Assembly: GCA_001549895.1 (NCBI GenBank) | Contig: AP014719.1 | Location: 868,001-932,000, forward strand | Direction: 5' to 3' | From: Arthrobacter sp. Hiyo8 | GTDB lineage: Bacteria > Actinomycetota > Actinomycetes > Actinomycetales > Micrococcaceae | DNA: 64,000 bases | Shown: positions 30,953-43,392 of the stretch, in pieces | Layout: each line of letters opens with the position of its first letter | Numbering within the stretch: position 1 is the first letter of the stretch | Made by a program: the position numbers and the translations under genes | Notes under the pieces: generated by a model | What the model was told of the DNA's origin: nothing | Seen by the model: the letters and a program-made list of their open reading frames with translations, nothing else | Database searches by the model: none

Positions 30953-33900
30953 GTGACCCAGGAACATGAAATCCCGGCGGACAGCCTGGAACTCAAAGTC
31001 GTGCATCTCCCCCAGCTGCAAGGCTCGGCAGCCGCCCCTCCAGCGCGCACACTCGTCGAGATCCTCCAGGACACGGCCCGGACATTCCCGGAAGCGTCTG
31101 CCTCGATGACGGGCACAAGTCGCTGAGTTACTCCGAACTCATGGCTCAGGTGCGCGGTTTTGCGGCGACGCTCAACGCAGCCGGACTGGGGCCGGGAGAC
31201 AAGATCGGCGTGCGGGTCCCTTCCGGATCCAACGATCTGTACATTGCCATCCTGGCGATCCTCTCGATTGCGGCCGCCTACGTGCCCGTGGACGCGGACG
31301 ATCCCGAGGAACGGGCACGGCTGGTTTTCGGAGAAGCCAAGGTATCTGCCGTTGTCACCAAGGGCCGCAAGATCGAAGTGTCCGGGGAGCGCCCGGCACC
31401 GCACCCGGCTCCGCGCACCCCAGGGCTGGACGACGATTCGTGGGTCATCTTCACCTCAGGTTCCACCGGCACGCCCAAGGGCGTGGCGGTGCAGCACCGT
31501 TCCTCCGCTGCCTTTGTTGACGCCGAAGCCCGGATCTTCCTCCAGGAGGATCCGATCGGTCCGCAGGACCGGGTCCTCGCCGGCCTTTCAGTGGCCTTCG
31601 ACGCGTCCTGCGAAGAGATGTGGCTTGCATGGCGGCACGGTGCCTGCCTGGTCCCGGCACCGCGCGCCCTCGTGCGTTCCGGCATGGACCTCGGCCCATG
31701 GCTCATCAACCACGGCATCACAGTGGTGTCCACCGTTCCGACGCTCGCGGCCCTGTGGCCGGCCGAAGCCCTTGAGAACGTGCGCCTGCTTATTTTCGGC
31801 GGCGAGGCCTGCCCGCCCGAACTCGCCGAGCGCCTCGCGGTGGAAGGCCGCGAAGTGTGGAACACCTACGGCCCCACCGAAGCGACCGTCGTGGCGTGCG
31901 CGGCTCCCCTCGGCGGGACGGCCCCGTCCGGATCGGACTGCCGCTGGACGGCTGGGACCTCGCCGTCGTCGACGCCGCCGGGGTTCCGGTGGCGGAAGGC
32001 GGGACGGGCGAACTGATCATCGGCGGCGTCGGACTGGCCCGCTACCTGGATCCGGCCAAGGACGCCGAAAAGTACGCCCCCATGCCATCCCTTGGATGGG
32101 AACGGGCGTATCGCTCGGGCGACCTCGTCCGCTACGAGGAAGCCGGCCTCATCTTCCAAGGCCGCGCGGACGAACAGGTCAAGCTTGGCGGCAGGCGCAT
32201 CGAACTCGGCGAGATCGACGCCGCCCTGCAGGCCCTCCCGGGAGTCGCCGGTGCCGCGGCCGCAGTCCGCACGACGGCGGCGGGGAACCAGATACTGGTC
32301 GGCTACCTGGCTCCAGCCGGACCTGAGGACATCGACCTCGCAGCTTCCCGCGAGCTCCTGACGGAAAGCCTGCCCGCCGCGCTGATCCCCCTGCTCACGG
32401 TCGTGGATTCGCTTCCAACGAAGACCAGCGGCAAAGTAGACCGGCATTCCCTTCCGTGGCCGTTGGCGGGCGCAGGCGCCGCGGATGCCGACAAGGCACC
32501 ACTCAACCTTCCCGAAGACGCCCAATGGGTGGTTGAGCAATGGGAAAGCGTCCTCGGCTCCAGCGTCACCTCGCTCGACGCCGACTTCTTCGCCTACGGT
32601 GGCGGCTCCCTCGCCGCCGCCCAACTGGTCTCGGCGCTGCGCGTGCGCTACCCCACCATCACTGTGGCCGAAATCTACGCGACACCCCGCGTCGGCGCCC
32701 TGGTCGACGCCGCGCGGCAGTCTTTGCCCGAAGGCGGCATACAGGCGCCGGCGGCGGAACGCACGGTTCGCCCCACCTCCCGGAAATCGCAGGTCTTCCA
32801 GACCCTGATGGGGATCTTCCTCAACATCCTGGTTGGCATGCGCTGGCTCACGTATCTCATGGCCGCGAACCATTTGCTGGCCGACCTCGCCGGTTTCACA
32901 GCCGCTCCCGTGGTGTCCTGGTGGTGGATCCTGGCGTCTTGGCTGGTGTTCGTGAGCCCGCCCGGACGCATGGGCATCTCGATCCTGGCCGCGCGAACCC
33001 TCTTGCGTGGGGTCCAACCCGGAACCTACCCGCGATCGGGCAAAGTCCACTTGAAGCTGTGGCTGGCCGAACAGATCCAGGACCTTTCGAGCGCCATCAG
33101 CCTTGCCAGCGCTCCGTGGGTTCCCTACTACGCCAGGGCACTGGGGGCGAAGATAGGGAACAACGTCCATTTGCACTCCCTTCCTCCCGTCACAGGACTG
33201 CTGTCGTTGGGCAGCGGCTGCAACATCGAACCCGAAGTGGATCTCTCCGCCTGGTGGATCGACGGTGACTTTGTCCACATCGGCGCCATCCATGTAGGTG
33301 CCGGGGCCACAGTCGGCTCCCGCAGCACGCTGATGCCAGGAACCAGCATCGGCGCGGGCGCGCGGGTGGAGCCCGGTTCCGCGGTGTTGGGCAAGGTCAA
33401 GGCCGGGCACCTCGTTGCCGGATCCCCCGCCGAACGCCGTGGCAAAGCCAAGAATGGATGGCCCGAGACCCCTCGTCGCACCACCTGATCGGCCGGCTCT
33501 GGTTTGCGGCGTTCGCTGCCGCCTCGGCGCTGCTCGCCTTGATTCCGTACATTTCGGCATTCGTCGCCGCGATCGTCATCCTGGTCTTCATCCAAGGCCG
33601 GAGCTCGCTGCAGGATGCCTTCCCTGAACTCCTGCTTGCCATTCCCCTGGCTGCACTCGCCTGGTTCCTGTGCAATCTCCTGCTGATCCTGGCGACTACC
33701 CGGATGCTCGGCGTCGGTCTCAAGGAGGGATACTATCGCGTCCGCAGCCGCGTCGGTTGGCAGGTTTGGGCCACTGAACGGGTCTTGGACATGGCCCGGG
33801 ATCTGCTCTTCCCCATCTACGCCAGCCTCTTCACGCCCGTGTGGCTGCGCCTGCTGGGCGCCAAAGTAGGCCGCAATGTGGAGGCTTCCACGGTGCTGCT

Positions 33901-34882
33901 GCTGCCACGCATGACGACCATCGGCGACGGCGCGTTCCTCGCCGACGACACCATGGTGGCCTCCTACGAGCTCGGCGGCGGCTGGATGAAGATCGGACCG
34001 GCCAAGATCGGCAAACGCTCGTTCCTCGGCAACTCCGGCATGACCGCCGCAGGACGCAGCGTGCCCAAGAACTCACTCGTCGCGGTCCTGTCGGCCACGC
34101 CGGCCAAGGCCAAATCGGGCACCTCCTGGCTGGGCAGTCCGCCCGTCAGGCTGCGCCGGACCGCCGTCAACGCAGATCTGAGCCTCACCTTCAACCCGCC
34201 GCTGGCCCTCAAGACCAAACGGGCCCTGTGGGAACTATGCCGGCTGGTGCCGGTCATCCTGACCGTGGGGATCGCCGTCGGCATCATGCTGGCCCTCGAC
34301 TGGATCGCCACCGAGACCTCCTACTGGCTTGCCGCCGTCCTCGGAGGCGTCGTGGTCCTCGCGGCCGGCGCGGTGGCCGCGGCAAGTTCGGTCGCCGCGA
34401 AATGGATTCTGGTGGGGCGCATCAAAGAGGGCGAGCACCCCCTGTGGAGCTCATTCATCTGGCGCAACGAAGTGGTGGACACCTTCATCGAGATGGTCAG
34501 TGCTCCATGGTTCGCACGTTCGGCATCCGGCACGCCTGCGTTGGTGTGGTGGCTCCGTGCCCTCGGGGCGAAAATCGGCCGGGGTACCTGGTGCGAGAGC
34601 TACTGGCTCCCCGAAGCCGACCTCGTCACGCTCGGCGAAAGCTCCACGGTCAACCGTGGCTGCGTGGTCCAGACACACCTCTTCCATGACCGCATCATGA
34701 GCATCGATACCGTGGTCCTCGGGGATGGCGCCACGATGGGTCCGCACGGCGTCATCCTGCCGCGCGCAAGTATCGGGGCCGGCGGAACGGTGGGACCGGC
34801 GTCGCTGGTTATGCGTGGCGAGACGGTTCCCGCGGGCACATACTGGATGGGCAACCCGGTCAGCCCGTGGTCCGGACCGTAG
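30953..34882 (+). CDS. Pls/PosA-type single-module NRPS (poly-amino-acid synthetase-like)
   Basis: About 1310 residues when repaired. Domains in order: adenylation (FTSGSTGTPKG, FDASCEEMW, NTYGPTEATV, YRSGDLVRYEE, GRADEQVKLGGRRIELGEID, PTKTSGKVDR), carrier (FFAYGGGSLAAAQLV, Ser for phosphopantetheine), then three repeats of two membrane helices plus a soluble left-handed-helix-like domain. These domains start at ALGAKIGNNV, LLGAKVGRNV and ALGAKIGRGT. This is the layout of Streptomyces poly-epsilon-lysine synthetase, which has no ordinary condensation or thioesterase domain. My reading of the pocket gives DAESIGTVVK, lysine-like. Single bases are missing near 31101, 31915 and 33465. The start is GTG with no clear ribosome site. 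The product is unknown. Confidence 0.9.
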
Positions 34883-34963
34883 CGTAGATTGGCAAGAGGG
34901 CGTGAAATACCGGCCCGTGACACGACCGCAGCACAACAAGCTACACGGAGGCAGCCAGCGCAC

Positions 34964-36360
34964 ATGAGCCGCAGCGAACCCGGAACAACCCAAGCGCAGG
35001 AAACAACCGCGACTGCCGCCGATCCCTACACCCTGCACCACGGGAGCACGGCATTCCAGGTGCTGAGGTACGAGCTGGACCTGGACTATAGCCTGGGCAG
35101 CAACCGGCTCAACGGCCGCGCCATGCTCCGTTGCATAACCCTCGAAGACACGGACTCCGTAGTCTTGGACCTGGTGGGCCTGAGGGCTTCCAAAATCCTG
35201 GTTGACGGCAAGAAAGTGCCGAAGTTCAGCCCGCGCGGCGAGCACCTCGTGATCACCGTCAAAGACCGCTTGCGGGCAGGCCAGCACTTCACGGTTGAAC
35301 TCCGCTACGACGGCAACCCGAAGCCGCGCCGGGCCTGTGGGGCGAAGTCGGGTGGGAAGAGCTTGAGGACGGCGTGCTCGTTGCCGGGCAACCGAACGGT
35401 GCCGCGTCCTGGTTCCCGTGCAACGACCATCCGCGGCACAAGTCCAGCTACTTGATCAGTATCACCACCGACGACAACTACCGCGCCATCTGCAACGGCC
35501 GCCTCGTCTCCCACAGCAGGAAATCAAGCCGCGAAACCTGGGTCTACGAACAGGGCGAGCCGATGGCAAGCTATCTCGCCACGGTGCAAATCGGACGCTA
35601 CCGGCTTCACCAGCTCAGCCCCGCCCCCGGTGGGATCCGCCCCGGGACGGCCCATCATGCCGAAGCCCTGCGGCAGGCTCCTGTGCCCCAGTTCGTTGCC
35701 GTCACCCCCGGTTTGTTGACCGAGGCCCGCGAAGGCCTGGCACGGCAGGCCGACATGATGCGCACCTTTGTGGACTGTTTCGGTCCGTATCCCTTTGCGG
35801 AATACACGGCAGTCGTGACCGAGGACGAACTGGAAATCCCCCTTGAGGCCCAGACCCTCTCGATCTTCGGCCGGAACCACATGGAGCAATCGTGGGACGC
35901 GCAGCGCCTCATCGCCCACGAGCTTTCCCACCAATGGTTCGGCAACTCGCTCACGGTGAGCAGCTGGAGGGACATCTGGCTGCATGAGGGCTTCGCCTGC
36001 TACGCGGAGTGGATCTGGTCCGAGGAAGCCGGCGTCATGTCCCTCGCCAACCGCGCAAAGACGGCGTGGCGCAAGCTCGACATGGGCGCCCAGGACTTGG
36101 TGATCGGGGACCCCGGGCCGGAGCACATGTTCGATGACCGCGTCTACAAGCGCGGAGCCCTTGCCCTCCATGCCGTCCGGCGTGCATGCGGAGACGCAGC
36201 GTTTTTCGGGTTGCTGCGGCATTGGACAGAGGCCAAGCGCCACAGCTCGGTCTCCACGGAGGAATTCATCGCTGCGGCCAACGCCTACGTCCCGGGACTC
36301 GACGCGGCCAGTGTCCTGGAACCGTGGCTGTACCAAGCAGGCCTGCCCGCTTTCAGCTGA
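34964..36360 (+). CDS. M1 family zinc metallopeptidase
   Basis: About 465 residues, starting MSRSEPGTTQAQ behind GGAGG. The zinc site is HELSH with the third ligand Glu 18 residues on (WLHEGFACYAEW), as in M1 aminopeptidases. The exopeptidase loop that is normally GAMEN reads LEAQT. N-terminal beta domain blocks such as GAASWFPCNDHP are typical. The protein is shorter than PepN (about 850), lacking its C-terminal domain. One base is missing at 35331-35333. It lies 81 bp behind the Pls-like synthetase and may process or degrade its product; that link is inference. Confidence 0.9.
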
Positions 36361-36373
36361 CCCTGGAATTCAG

Positions 36374-36984
36374 CTAAGCCAAGGACTCAGCGGACGTTAC
36401 CGCGAGCGCGGCGAGGAGTCCGGCCGGAAGATCCCGGCCGTCAGCGCTGGCCGGGAGCTCCAGGTCCCACAGCCCCGGCCGTTCAAGCACCTCGAGGGAA
36501 TCCGGCGCCACCCTGAGCCCTTCGCCTGTCATCTTCAACCAGGCTTCCTTGCGCGCCCACAATCGTGCCCGCTCTTGGGCCCGACGTCCGGGTTCCAGCG
36601 CGTCGAGATGGCGCCGCTCCCGTGCGGTCAGGGCAACGTCGTCGAAGCCGACGAACTCCGTGCCGCCGCATTTTCCAGGTCGACGCCCACCCGCAGCCCG
36701 GGCCCGGGATACGCGACGGCGGCAAACAGCACCCAGCCTGACGACCGTGAGGCGCTGAGCGCCAGGGGCGCGGGGCCGCCGTCGAGCACGTATCCGGGCC
36801 GGCCATGCGCGATGTCCGGACCAGAACCGCAGTCCGGGCACTCATAGGCCGCCTTGAGCTTCGAGGCGGGAACACCCAGAAGGGTGGCGGCGAAGTCTTG
36901 CTGCGCCAGCCTGGATGCAAGGAACTCCAGGCGCAGGGTCGCAGCCATGGCGTCTCCCCTTAGGGTTTCGGCCGGAGACAGCAA
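36374..36984 (-). CDS. 4'-phosphopantetheinyl transferase (Sfp superfamily)
   Basis: Transfers phosphopantetheine from CoA to a carrier Ser. Core motifs are GRPGYVL, LSASRSSGWV, VGVDLE (Mg site) and WARKEAWLKMTGEGL. One base is missing near 36658 (REFVGFDDVALTARE expected). Repaired length from the TTG at 36984 is about 203 residues. Coding similarity appears to extend upstream to the pheT stop (INPGIQGLAVHIQSLD) without a standard start codon; an ATG at 36948 has a good AAGGGGAG site. It converges on the Pls-like/M1 pair with a 13-bp gap, and is the natural activator of that carrier domain. Confidence 0.87.
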
Positions 36985-37076
36985 TTCCGCCGCTATCTTT
37001 TCGATGGCGGCGGAATCGGCAAGATCCAGGGACTGGATGTGAACAGCCAGCCCCTGGATGCCCGGGTTGATACTCG

Positions 37077-39625
37077 TCAGCGCTGGACTGCTCCGAACCG
37101 CTCTGCGGCGACGGCGACGGCGGCCTCGCGTGCCTCCGAGGCCTCGTCGGCGGTCAAGGTGCGGTCCGTGGCACGGAACCGCAGCCCGAAGGCAAGCGAT
37201 TTCTTGCCGTCTTCGATCCCTTGGCCTGCGTAGACATCGAACAGGGCAACGTCTTCGAGGAGTTCGCCGGCGCCTTCCCGCAGGGCAGCCAGTACGGCGT
37301 CCGCCGGAACGTCCTGCGGCACCACGAGGGCAACGTCCTGCGTGGCGACCGGGAAGCCCGAGATGTGCTTGGCAACAATGACGTCCGGAGCAGCATCGAA
37401 CAGTGCGTCCGCGTTGAGCTCAAGGGCCACGGAGCGCGCCGGCATGTCATGTGCTGCGAGCAGCTTGGGGTGCAATTCGCCCGCGTAGCCCACGACGTCG
37501 CCCGAGCGAAGCGCCAACTGGGCGGCACGGCCCGGGTGGAACGCCTGGTGGCTGCCTTGGCTGACCACGAGTTCCACGCCGAGGACGTCGCCGACGAGCC
37601 GCGCAACGTCCAGGGCGTCGGCCCAGTCCCAGGCACGCGGGGTGTGGGCCGCGGCTGCCGGGGAATCATGGCCGGTCAAAACAGCGGCGATGTGCAGCGG
37701 CTGGTCCGGGACGCCGTCGTACAGTCCGTCAAGGACCTCGTCGGTTGGCTTGACTCCCAGCGGCGGGATGGATGCCGTGCCCAGCTGACCGTCGGGGAGG
37801 AACACCGAGCCTGCCTCGAAGAGGGCTAGGTCCGGAAACCGCGGGAGTGGTTGCGGCGGGCCACCTCGATCAGGCCGGGAAGCACGGAGGTACGCAGGTA
37901 ACCGTGTTCCTCGCTGATCGGGTTGGCCAATTTGAGGGCGGTGCGTGCCGCGCCCTCTTCCGCCACGCCGAAGGTGTCGTTGGCCGACTTGGAGACGAAC
38001 GGGTAAGAGAGGACCTCGGTGAGCCCGGCGTCGGCGAGGGCCTGGACCACACGGCGCTTTTGCTGCTGGGTCCGGGTCAGGCCGCGCCCTGGAGGTGCCA
38101 CGGGAAGGGTCGCCGGGATGTTGTCGTAGCCCACCAGCCTCGCGATTTCCTCGGAGAGGTCTTCCTTGGTTTCCAGGTCATTGCGCCAGCTCGGTGCCGT
38201 GACCACATAGGAGCCGCCCACTTCGTCCTTCAGGACGATGGCGCCCAGGTCCTTGAGGGAACCCGTGATCTGTTCTTCCGTGAAGTCGATGCCGATCCGG
38301 GAGGCCGCGTAGCCGGCAGGCAGCTCGATGGTCACGGCGTCAGGTGCCGTCCCGACGTCGGTACCGGCTTCGTCCGCCGTCCCGCCGGCGAGTTCCACCA
38401 GGAGGTCCACGACGCGCTGGGCGGCAACGTTGGCAACCTGCCAATCCACTCCGCGTTCGAAGCGCTTGGACGCCTCTGACGGCAGCTTGTGCCTGCGGCG
38501 CGAGCGCCCGATCGAGACCTCGTCGAAGTGCGCGGCCTCGACCAGGACATTGGTGGTCGAATCGGAAACCTCGGTATTGGCTCCGCCCATGACGCCCGCG
38601 ATGCCGATTGCGCCGGAGTCGTCGGTGATCAGGAGGTCTTCGACGTCGAGCGAACGCACTTTGTCGTCGAGGGTGGTGATCTTCTCCCCCGCGACGGCGC
38701 GGCGGACCACGATATCGCCCGAAAGCTTGTCGAGGTCGTAGCAGTGGTTCGGCTGGCCGAGTTCGAGCATCACGTAGTTGGAGATGTCCACAGGCAGCGA
38801 AATGGAGCGGATGCCGGCCAAGCGCAGCCGGGAGACCATCCACGGCGGGGTGGGGCGGGTGGCGTCCACGCCGCGAACCGTGCGGGCCACGAAGCGGTCG
38901 CAACCGGGCTTCCCGTAGATGGGGGCGTCGTCGTTAAGCTTGACGCCGTAGCCGCCGGAGAGCGCGGCGGGGGCATTGACCTTGGCAGCCGGGTCCTTGA
39001 AGACGGTTCCGGTGGCGTGGGCGTACTCGCGGGCCACGCCGCGGATCGAGAACGCGTAGCCGCGGTCCGGAGTGACATTGATTTCGGCGGCTTCGTCGTA
39101 GAGGCCAAGGAGGGACATGGCGTCGGTGCCGATTTCGGGATCCAGGCCGATGCGGGAAAGCACCAGGATGCCGTCGTGGTCCTCGCCGATGCCGAGTTCA
39201 CGGACGGAGGCGATCATGCCCGCGGACAGGTGCCCGTAAGTCTTGCGCGCGGAAATGTGGAAGTCACCCGGGAGCACAGCGCCCGGGAGGGTCACTACAA
39301 CCTTGTCTCCCTCGACGAAGTTGTGGGCACCGCAAATGATGCCCTGCACGCCGGAGGGATCGATGCCCTTGCCGGTCAGGGTCTGCTCCTGGCCTTCGGG
39401 GACCACGCGGACCTGGCACCAGTTGATGGTCTTGCCGTTGCTCTGCGGTTCCTTGACGAGGCTCAGGACCTGGCCCACCACGATGGGACCCTTGAGTTCG
39501 TCCGTGGGGCGGTGGACAGCTTCTTCTTCAAAGCCGACCTTGACCAGTTCCGCCATGACGTCTTCGGCCGTGGCGTCGGCCGGAACCTGCGCGAATTCAC
39601 GCAGCCATGAAAGTGGGATACGCAC
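37077..39625 (-). CDS. pheT: Phenylalanyl-tRNA synthetase beta subunit
   Basis: About 849 residues when repaired. The start is GTG at 39625 (RIPLSWLREFAQVPAD), two bases past the pheS stop. Domains: tRNA-binding EMAP-like region with KTINWCQVRV and GIICGAHNFVEGDKVVV; B3/B4 region with LPVDISNYVMLELGQPNHCYD, which edits Tyr; B5; class II-like core; and C-terminal anticodon-binding FDX-ACB domain (ISGFPVATQDVALVVPQDVPADAVLAAL). One base is missing at 37834-37835 (GFPDLALFEAG expected). Confidence 0.95.
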
Positions 39626-39627
39626 TG

Positions 39628-40688
<1,061 letters not shown>

Positions 40689-40874
40689 CTACTGTTCTTA
40701 GCTACGAGTCGGAAATGGTCTTCACCAGGCAGGGCCATGGCAAAAGCAGGAGCGATGCTCGCTGGACGCGTCCGGCGGGCACTAACAACCAGTCTAGTAG
40801 AAGGGTCCCGCGGGGATTTAACTCGTGACCCTCTCCGGACGGCGTTCGCGGGCGCCCGGGGCTAGCATGGCCTC

Positions 40875-41528
40875 ATGACACCGGTCCGCACCATCACTGT
40901 CACGGGAGAGGGAACCGCGGAAGCCGTTCCCGACCTGCTCACGCTCACGCTCGCCGTCGAGGTCAGGCGCGACGCCGCCGAAGCGGCCTATGGCGATGCG
41001 GGAGCGATCGTCTCGGCGGTGACCGACGCGTTACGAGGGCACGGCGTGGCCGGTTCCGACTTGCGGACCAGCGGCCTCAATCTTCGCGCCGACCTTGTGT
41101 GGGCTGAGAACCAGGGGCAAAAGGTCAGCGGTTATGTTGCGTCAACCACCCTGGTTGCCAGGGTCGGCCCGCCGTCGGCGGCCCCCGCGGCCATCTCCGC
41201 CGCGGTGGCGGCGGGCGGCGACAACCTTCGCATCCACGGGATCGAACAGGGATTCACGGATGCCTCGGCCGTTGCGGCACGGGCACAGGAGGCTGCCTGG
41301 CGGGAGGCCGAAGCGAAGGCGGCCCGCTTCGCCGCGCTTGCCGGCGGCCGCTTGGGGCTCGTCCTCTCCATCGATCAGCGGCCGGAGCATGGATCACCGG
41401 TGCCTATGAAGGCCGGTATACAGCGTGCTTCAACGAGCGAAGGCGTGCCCATCGAAGCGGGATCGGTGGCGGTTTCCGCGAGCGTGGTGGTGCAGTGGGA
41501 GCTGGATTCGCCCGCGCCAGCCAAGTGA
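40875..41528 (+). CDS. SIMPL domain protein (DUF541)
   Basis: Intact 217-residue protein. It opens with the family pattern RTITVTGEGTAEAVPDLLTLTLAVEV and continues with SDLRTSGLNLRADLVW, KVSGYVASTTLVARV and AWREAEAKAARFAALAGGRLG. SIMPL/DUF541 proteins are often exported; here no signal peptide is seen, so a cytoplasmic location is likely. The biochemical role is unknown. It converges on pcp with about 11 bp between the stops. Confidence 0.9.
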   Translation: MTPVRTITVTGEGTAEAVPDLLTLTLAVEVRRDAAEAAYGDAGAIVSAVTDALRGHGVAGSDLRTSGLNLRADLVWAENQGQKVSGYVASTTLVARVGPPSAAPAAISAAVAAGGDNLRIHGIEQGFTDASAVAARAQEAAWREAEAKAARFAALAGGRLGLVLSIDQRPEHGSPVPMKAGIQRASTSEGVPIEAGSVAVSASVVVQWELDSPAPAK

Positions 41529-41539
41529 ACGGCGCCGGC

Positions 41540-42186
41540 CTAGTGAACCGCCCTGCGGACAGCTTGGTGTCCACCGGAGTCTCAAGCGCAGCGCGAACGA
41601 CGACGGCGATCCCCCGCCCCATGTCCCGCGTCGCCATCCCAGGCGTCGCACTACCCTGCGGAAGTCGGGCTTCGTCATAGGGAACGTGGATGAAGCCGCC
41701 CCGCGCGCGGGGCGGAACGGCTCCGGCGAGTTCGTGCATCAGGGCATAGAACACGTGGTTGCACACGTAGGTCCCGGCAGTCTGCGAGACCTCGGCACGG
41801 ATTCCGGCGATCTGGAGCGCCCGGAGCGCGGACTTCACCGGGAGTGTGCTGAAGTACGCCGCGGGACCTTCGGGGACTACCGGCTCGTCGATGGGCCTGT
41901 TTCCGGCGTTGTCCGGAATCCTGGCGTCATCGCAGTTGATGGCCACGCGTTCCAAGGAGAGCCGGTCCCGGCCGCCGGCGAGCCCGACGCAGATGACCAG
42001 CTCCGGGCGCAGCCTCTCCACGGCCTCGCGCAGGACCGCGGCGGATTCACCGAAAACGCACGGCAGTTCGAGCGCTACCACGTCATGGCCTTCGGAGCGC
42101 AAGATCTCCTGTGCTTCGAGGACGGCAGCCCACGAGGGATTGCTGGAATCGCCGCCAAAAGGCTCGAATCCCGTCAGCAGAATCAT
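41540..42186 (-). CDS. pcp: Pyroglutamyl-peptidase I
   Basis: Cysteine peptidase that removes N-terminal pyroglutamate. It starts MILLTGFEPFGGDSSNPS. The catalytic Cys is in the TYVCNHVFYALMH block near residue 142, the Glu in the LSLERVAIN region near 80, and the His in RGGFIHVPY near 165. As read, the frame runs on into the SIMPL gene. Adding one base to the run at 41550-41552 gives a normal end (KLSAGAVH) at 41540, about 215 residues, and removes the overlap. I prefer that end. Confidence 0.9.
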
Positions 42187-42261
42187 GCATCCACCCTAGC
42201 AACGGCTGAGCGATTTCCAGGTGGCTCGTTCGATCCTTAACCGGCCTTTTTTCAACCGGCC

Positions 42262-42290
42262 TTGACAAGCGTTCGAACATATATTCGAAT
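42262..42290 (+). promoter_or_regulatory. SOS (LexA) box and promoter of the radical SAM gene
   Basis: A perfect -35 TTGACA at 42262-42267, a 17-bp spacer and TCGAAT at 42285-42290. The spacer and -10 contain TCGAACATATATTCGA (42273-42288), one mismatch from the Gram-positive LexA consensus CGAACATATGTTCG. The ATG at 42298 is only 7 bp past the -10, so the mRNA is probably leaderless. Confidence 0.75.
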
Positions 42291-42297
42291 GGAGGCC

Positions 42298-43392
42298 ATG
42301 AGATGGGACGCACAGGCACTTTCACCACAACGTGGTCCGGCACCCGGAGACAACAGCAGCAGCGGTCCGTCCGGAGCCGCCCAGCAACGGACGCACTGCT
42401 GCCGCTGGCCGGGCTTGTGCGTTCCGTCTCAACCCCGAATTCTCCGGAGTCACCTTTCATGAGGTCACCGCCAAATCGGTGCTCAACAAGGTGGCGTCCG
42501 GTTCCCAGATGCCCTTCGAATGGACGGTCAACCCGTACCGCGGATGCAGCCATGCCTGTGTCTACTGTTTTGCGCGCAAGAGCCACACCTATCTGGAGTT
42601 CGACGCCGGACACGATTTCGATTCCCAGGTGATCGTGAAGATCAACGCGGCAGAGGTCTTGCGCAAGGAACTGTCCAAGCCTTCGTGGGGCCACCATCAT
42701 GTGGCCCTCGGCACCAACACGGATCCGTATCAGCGGGCAGAAGGCCGCTACCAGCTGATGCCTGGGATCATCCGGGCCCTGGCGGATTCCGGTACTCCGT
42801 TCTCCATCCTCACCAAGGGAACCCTCCTGGGCCGCGACATCCCTCTCCTCAAGCACGCCGCCAGCCACGTGCCCGTGGACCTGGGCATCTCCCTGGCCAT
42901 GACTGACGAAGCCCTGGCCTCGGCAGTGGAGCCCGGCACACCCGCGCCGCGCGCCAGGCTCAAGCTCATCCGCCGGCTGCGCGAGGCCGGGCTGCCGTGC
43001 GGTGTCATGGCCATGCCCATCCTGCCGTGGCTGACGGACAGCGATGATGCACTGGAGTCGCTCTTTACGGCACTCTCCGGGCCGGCGCCACTGGCGTCAC
43101 GGCCGGGGCGTTGTACCTGAAGCCGGGCACGCGGGAATGGTTCATGCAATGGCTGGCGGCCAACCACCCCGAGCTCGTTGGCAAGTACCGGCGCCTCTAT
43201 GGCCAAGGCTCGTATGCCTCGAAGGAATACAGGACCTGGCTAAGCGGCCGTATCAACTACTTCAAGGCCCGTCACGGTTTCTCCGGGAGCAGCGGTTTCA
43301 GCCACAGGAACGCGACGGCGGGCAAGGAGACGCCCGCTTCACTTCCACCTGCTTCCTTTCCAACAACGGCCAGTCCGCGCTTTTCTAGTTGA
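42298..43392 (+). CDS. Rv2578c family radical SAM protein
   Basis: About 365 residues when repaired, starting MRWDAQALSPQRG. The radical SAM iron-sulfur motif is GCSHACVYCFAR (CxxxCxxC). It is preceded by FEWTVNPYR and followed by LGTNTDPYQRAEGRYQLM and FSILTKGTLLGRDIPLL, as in the spore photoproduct lyase-like/Rv2578c group. Three bases are missing, near 42389, 42433 and 43080. The function is unknown. A LexA box in the promoter places it in the DNA-damage regulon; from memory Rv2578c itself is LexA-controlled in M. tuberculosis. Its end overlaps the convergent Nudix gene by 8 bp. Confidence 0.9.

Noticed and set aside
41404..41540. Long convergent overlap between pcp and the SIMPL gene
   Set aside because: One missing base at 41550-41552 explains it; the repaired pcp stops at 41540 with no overlap.
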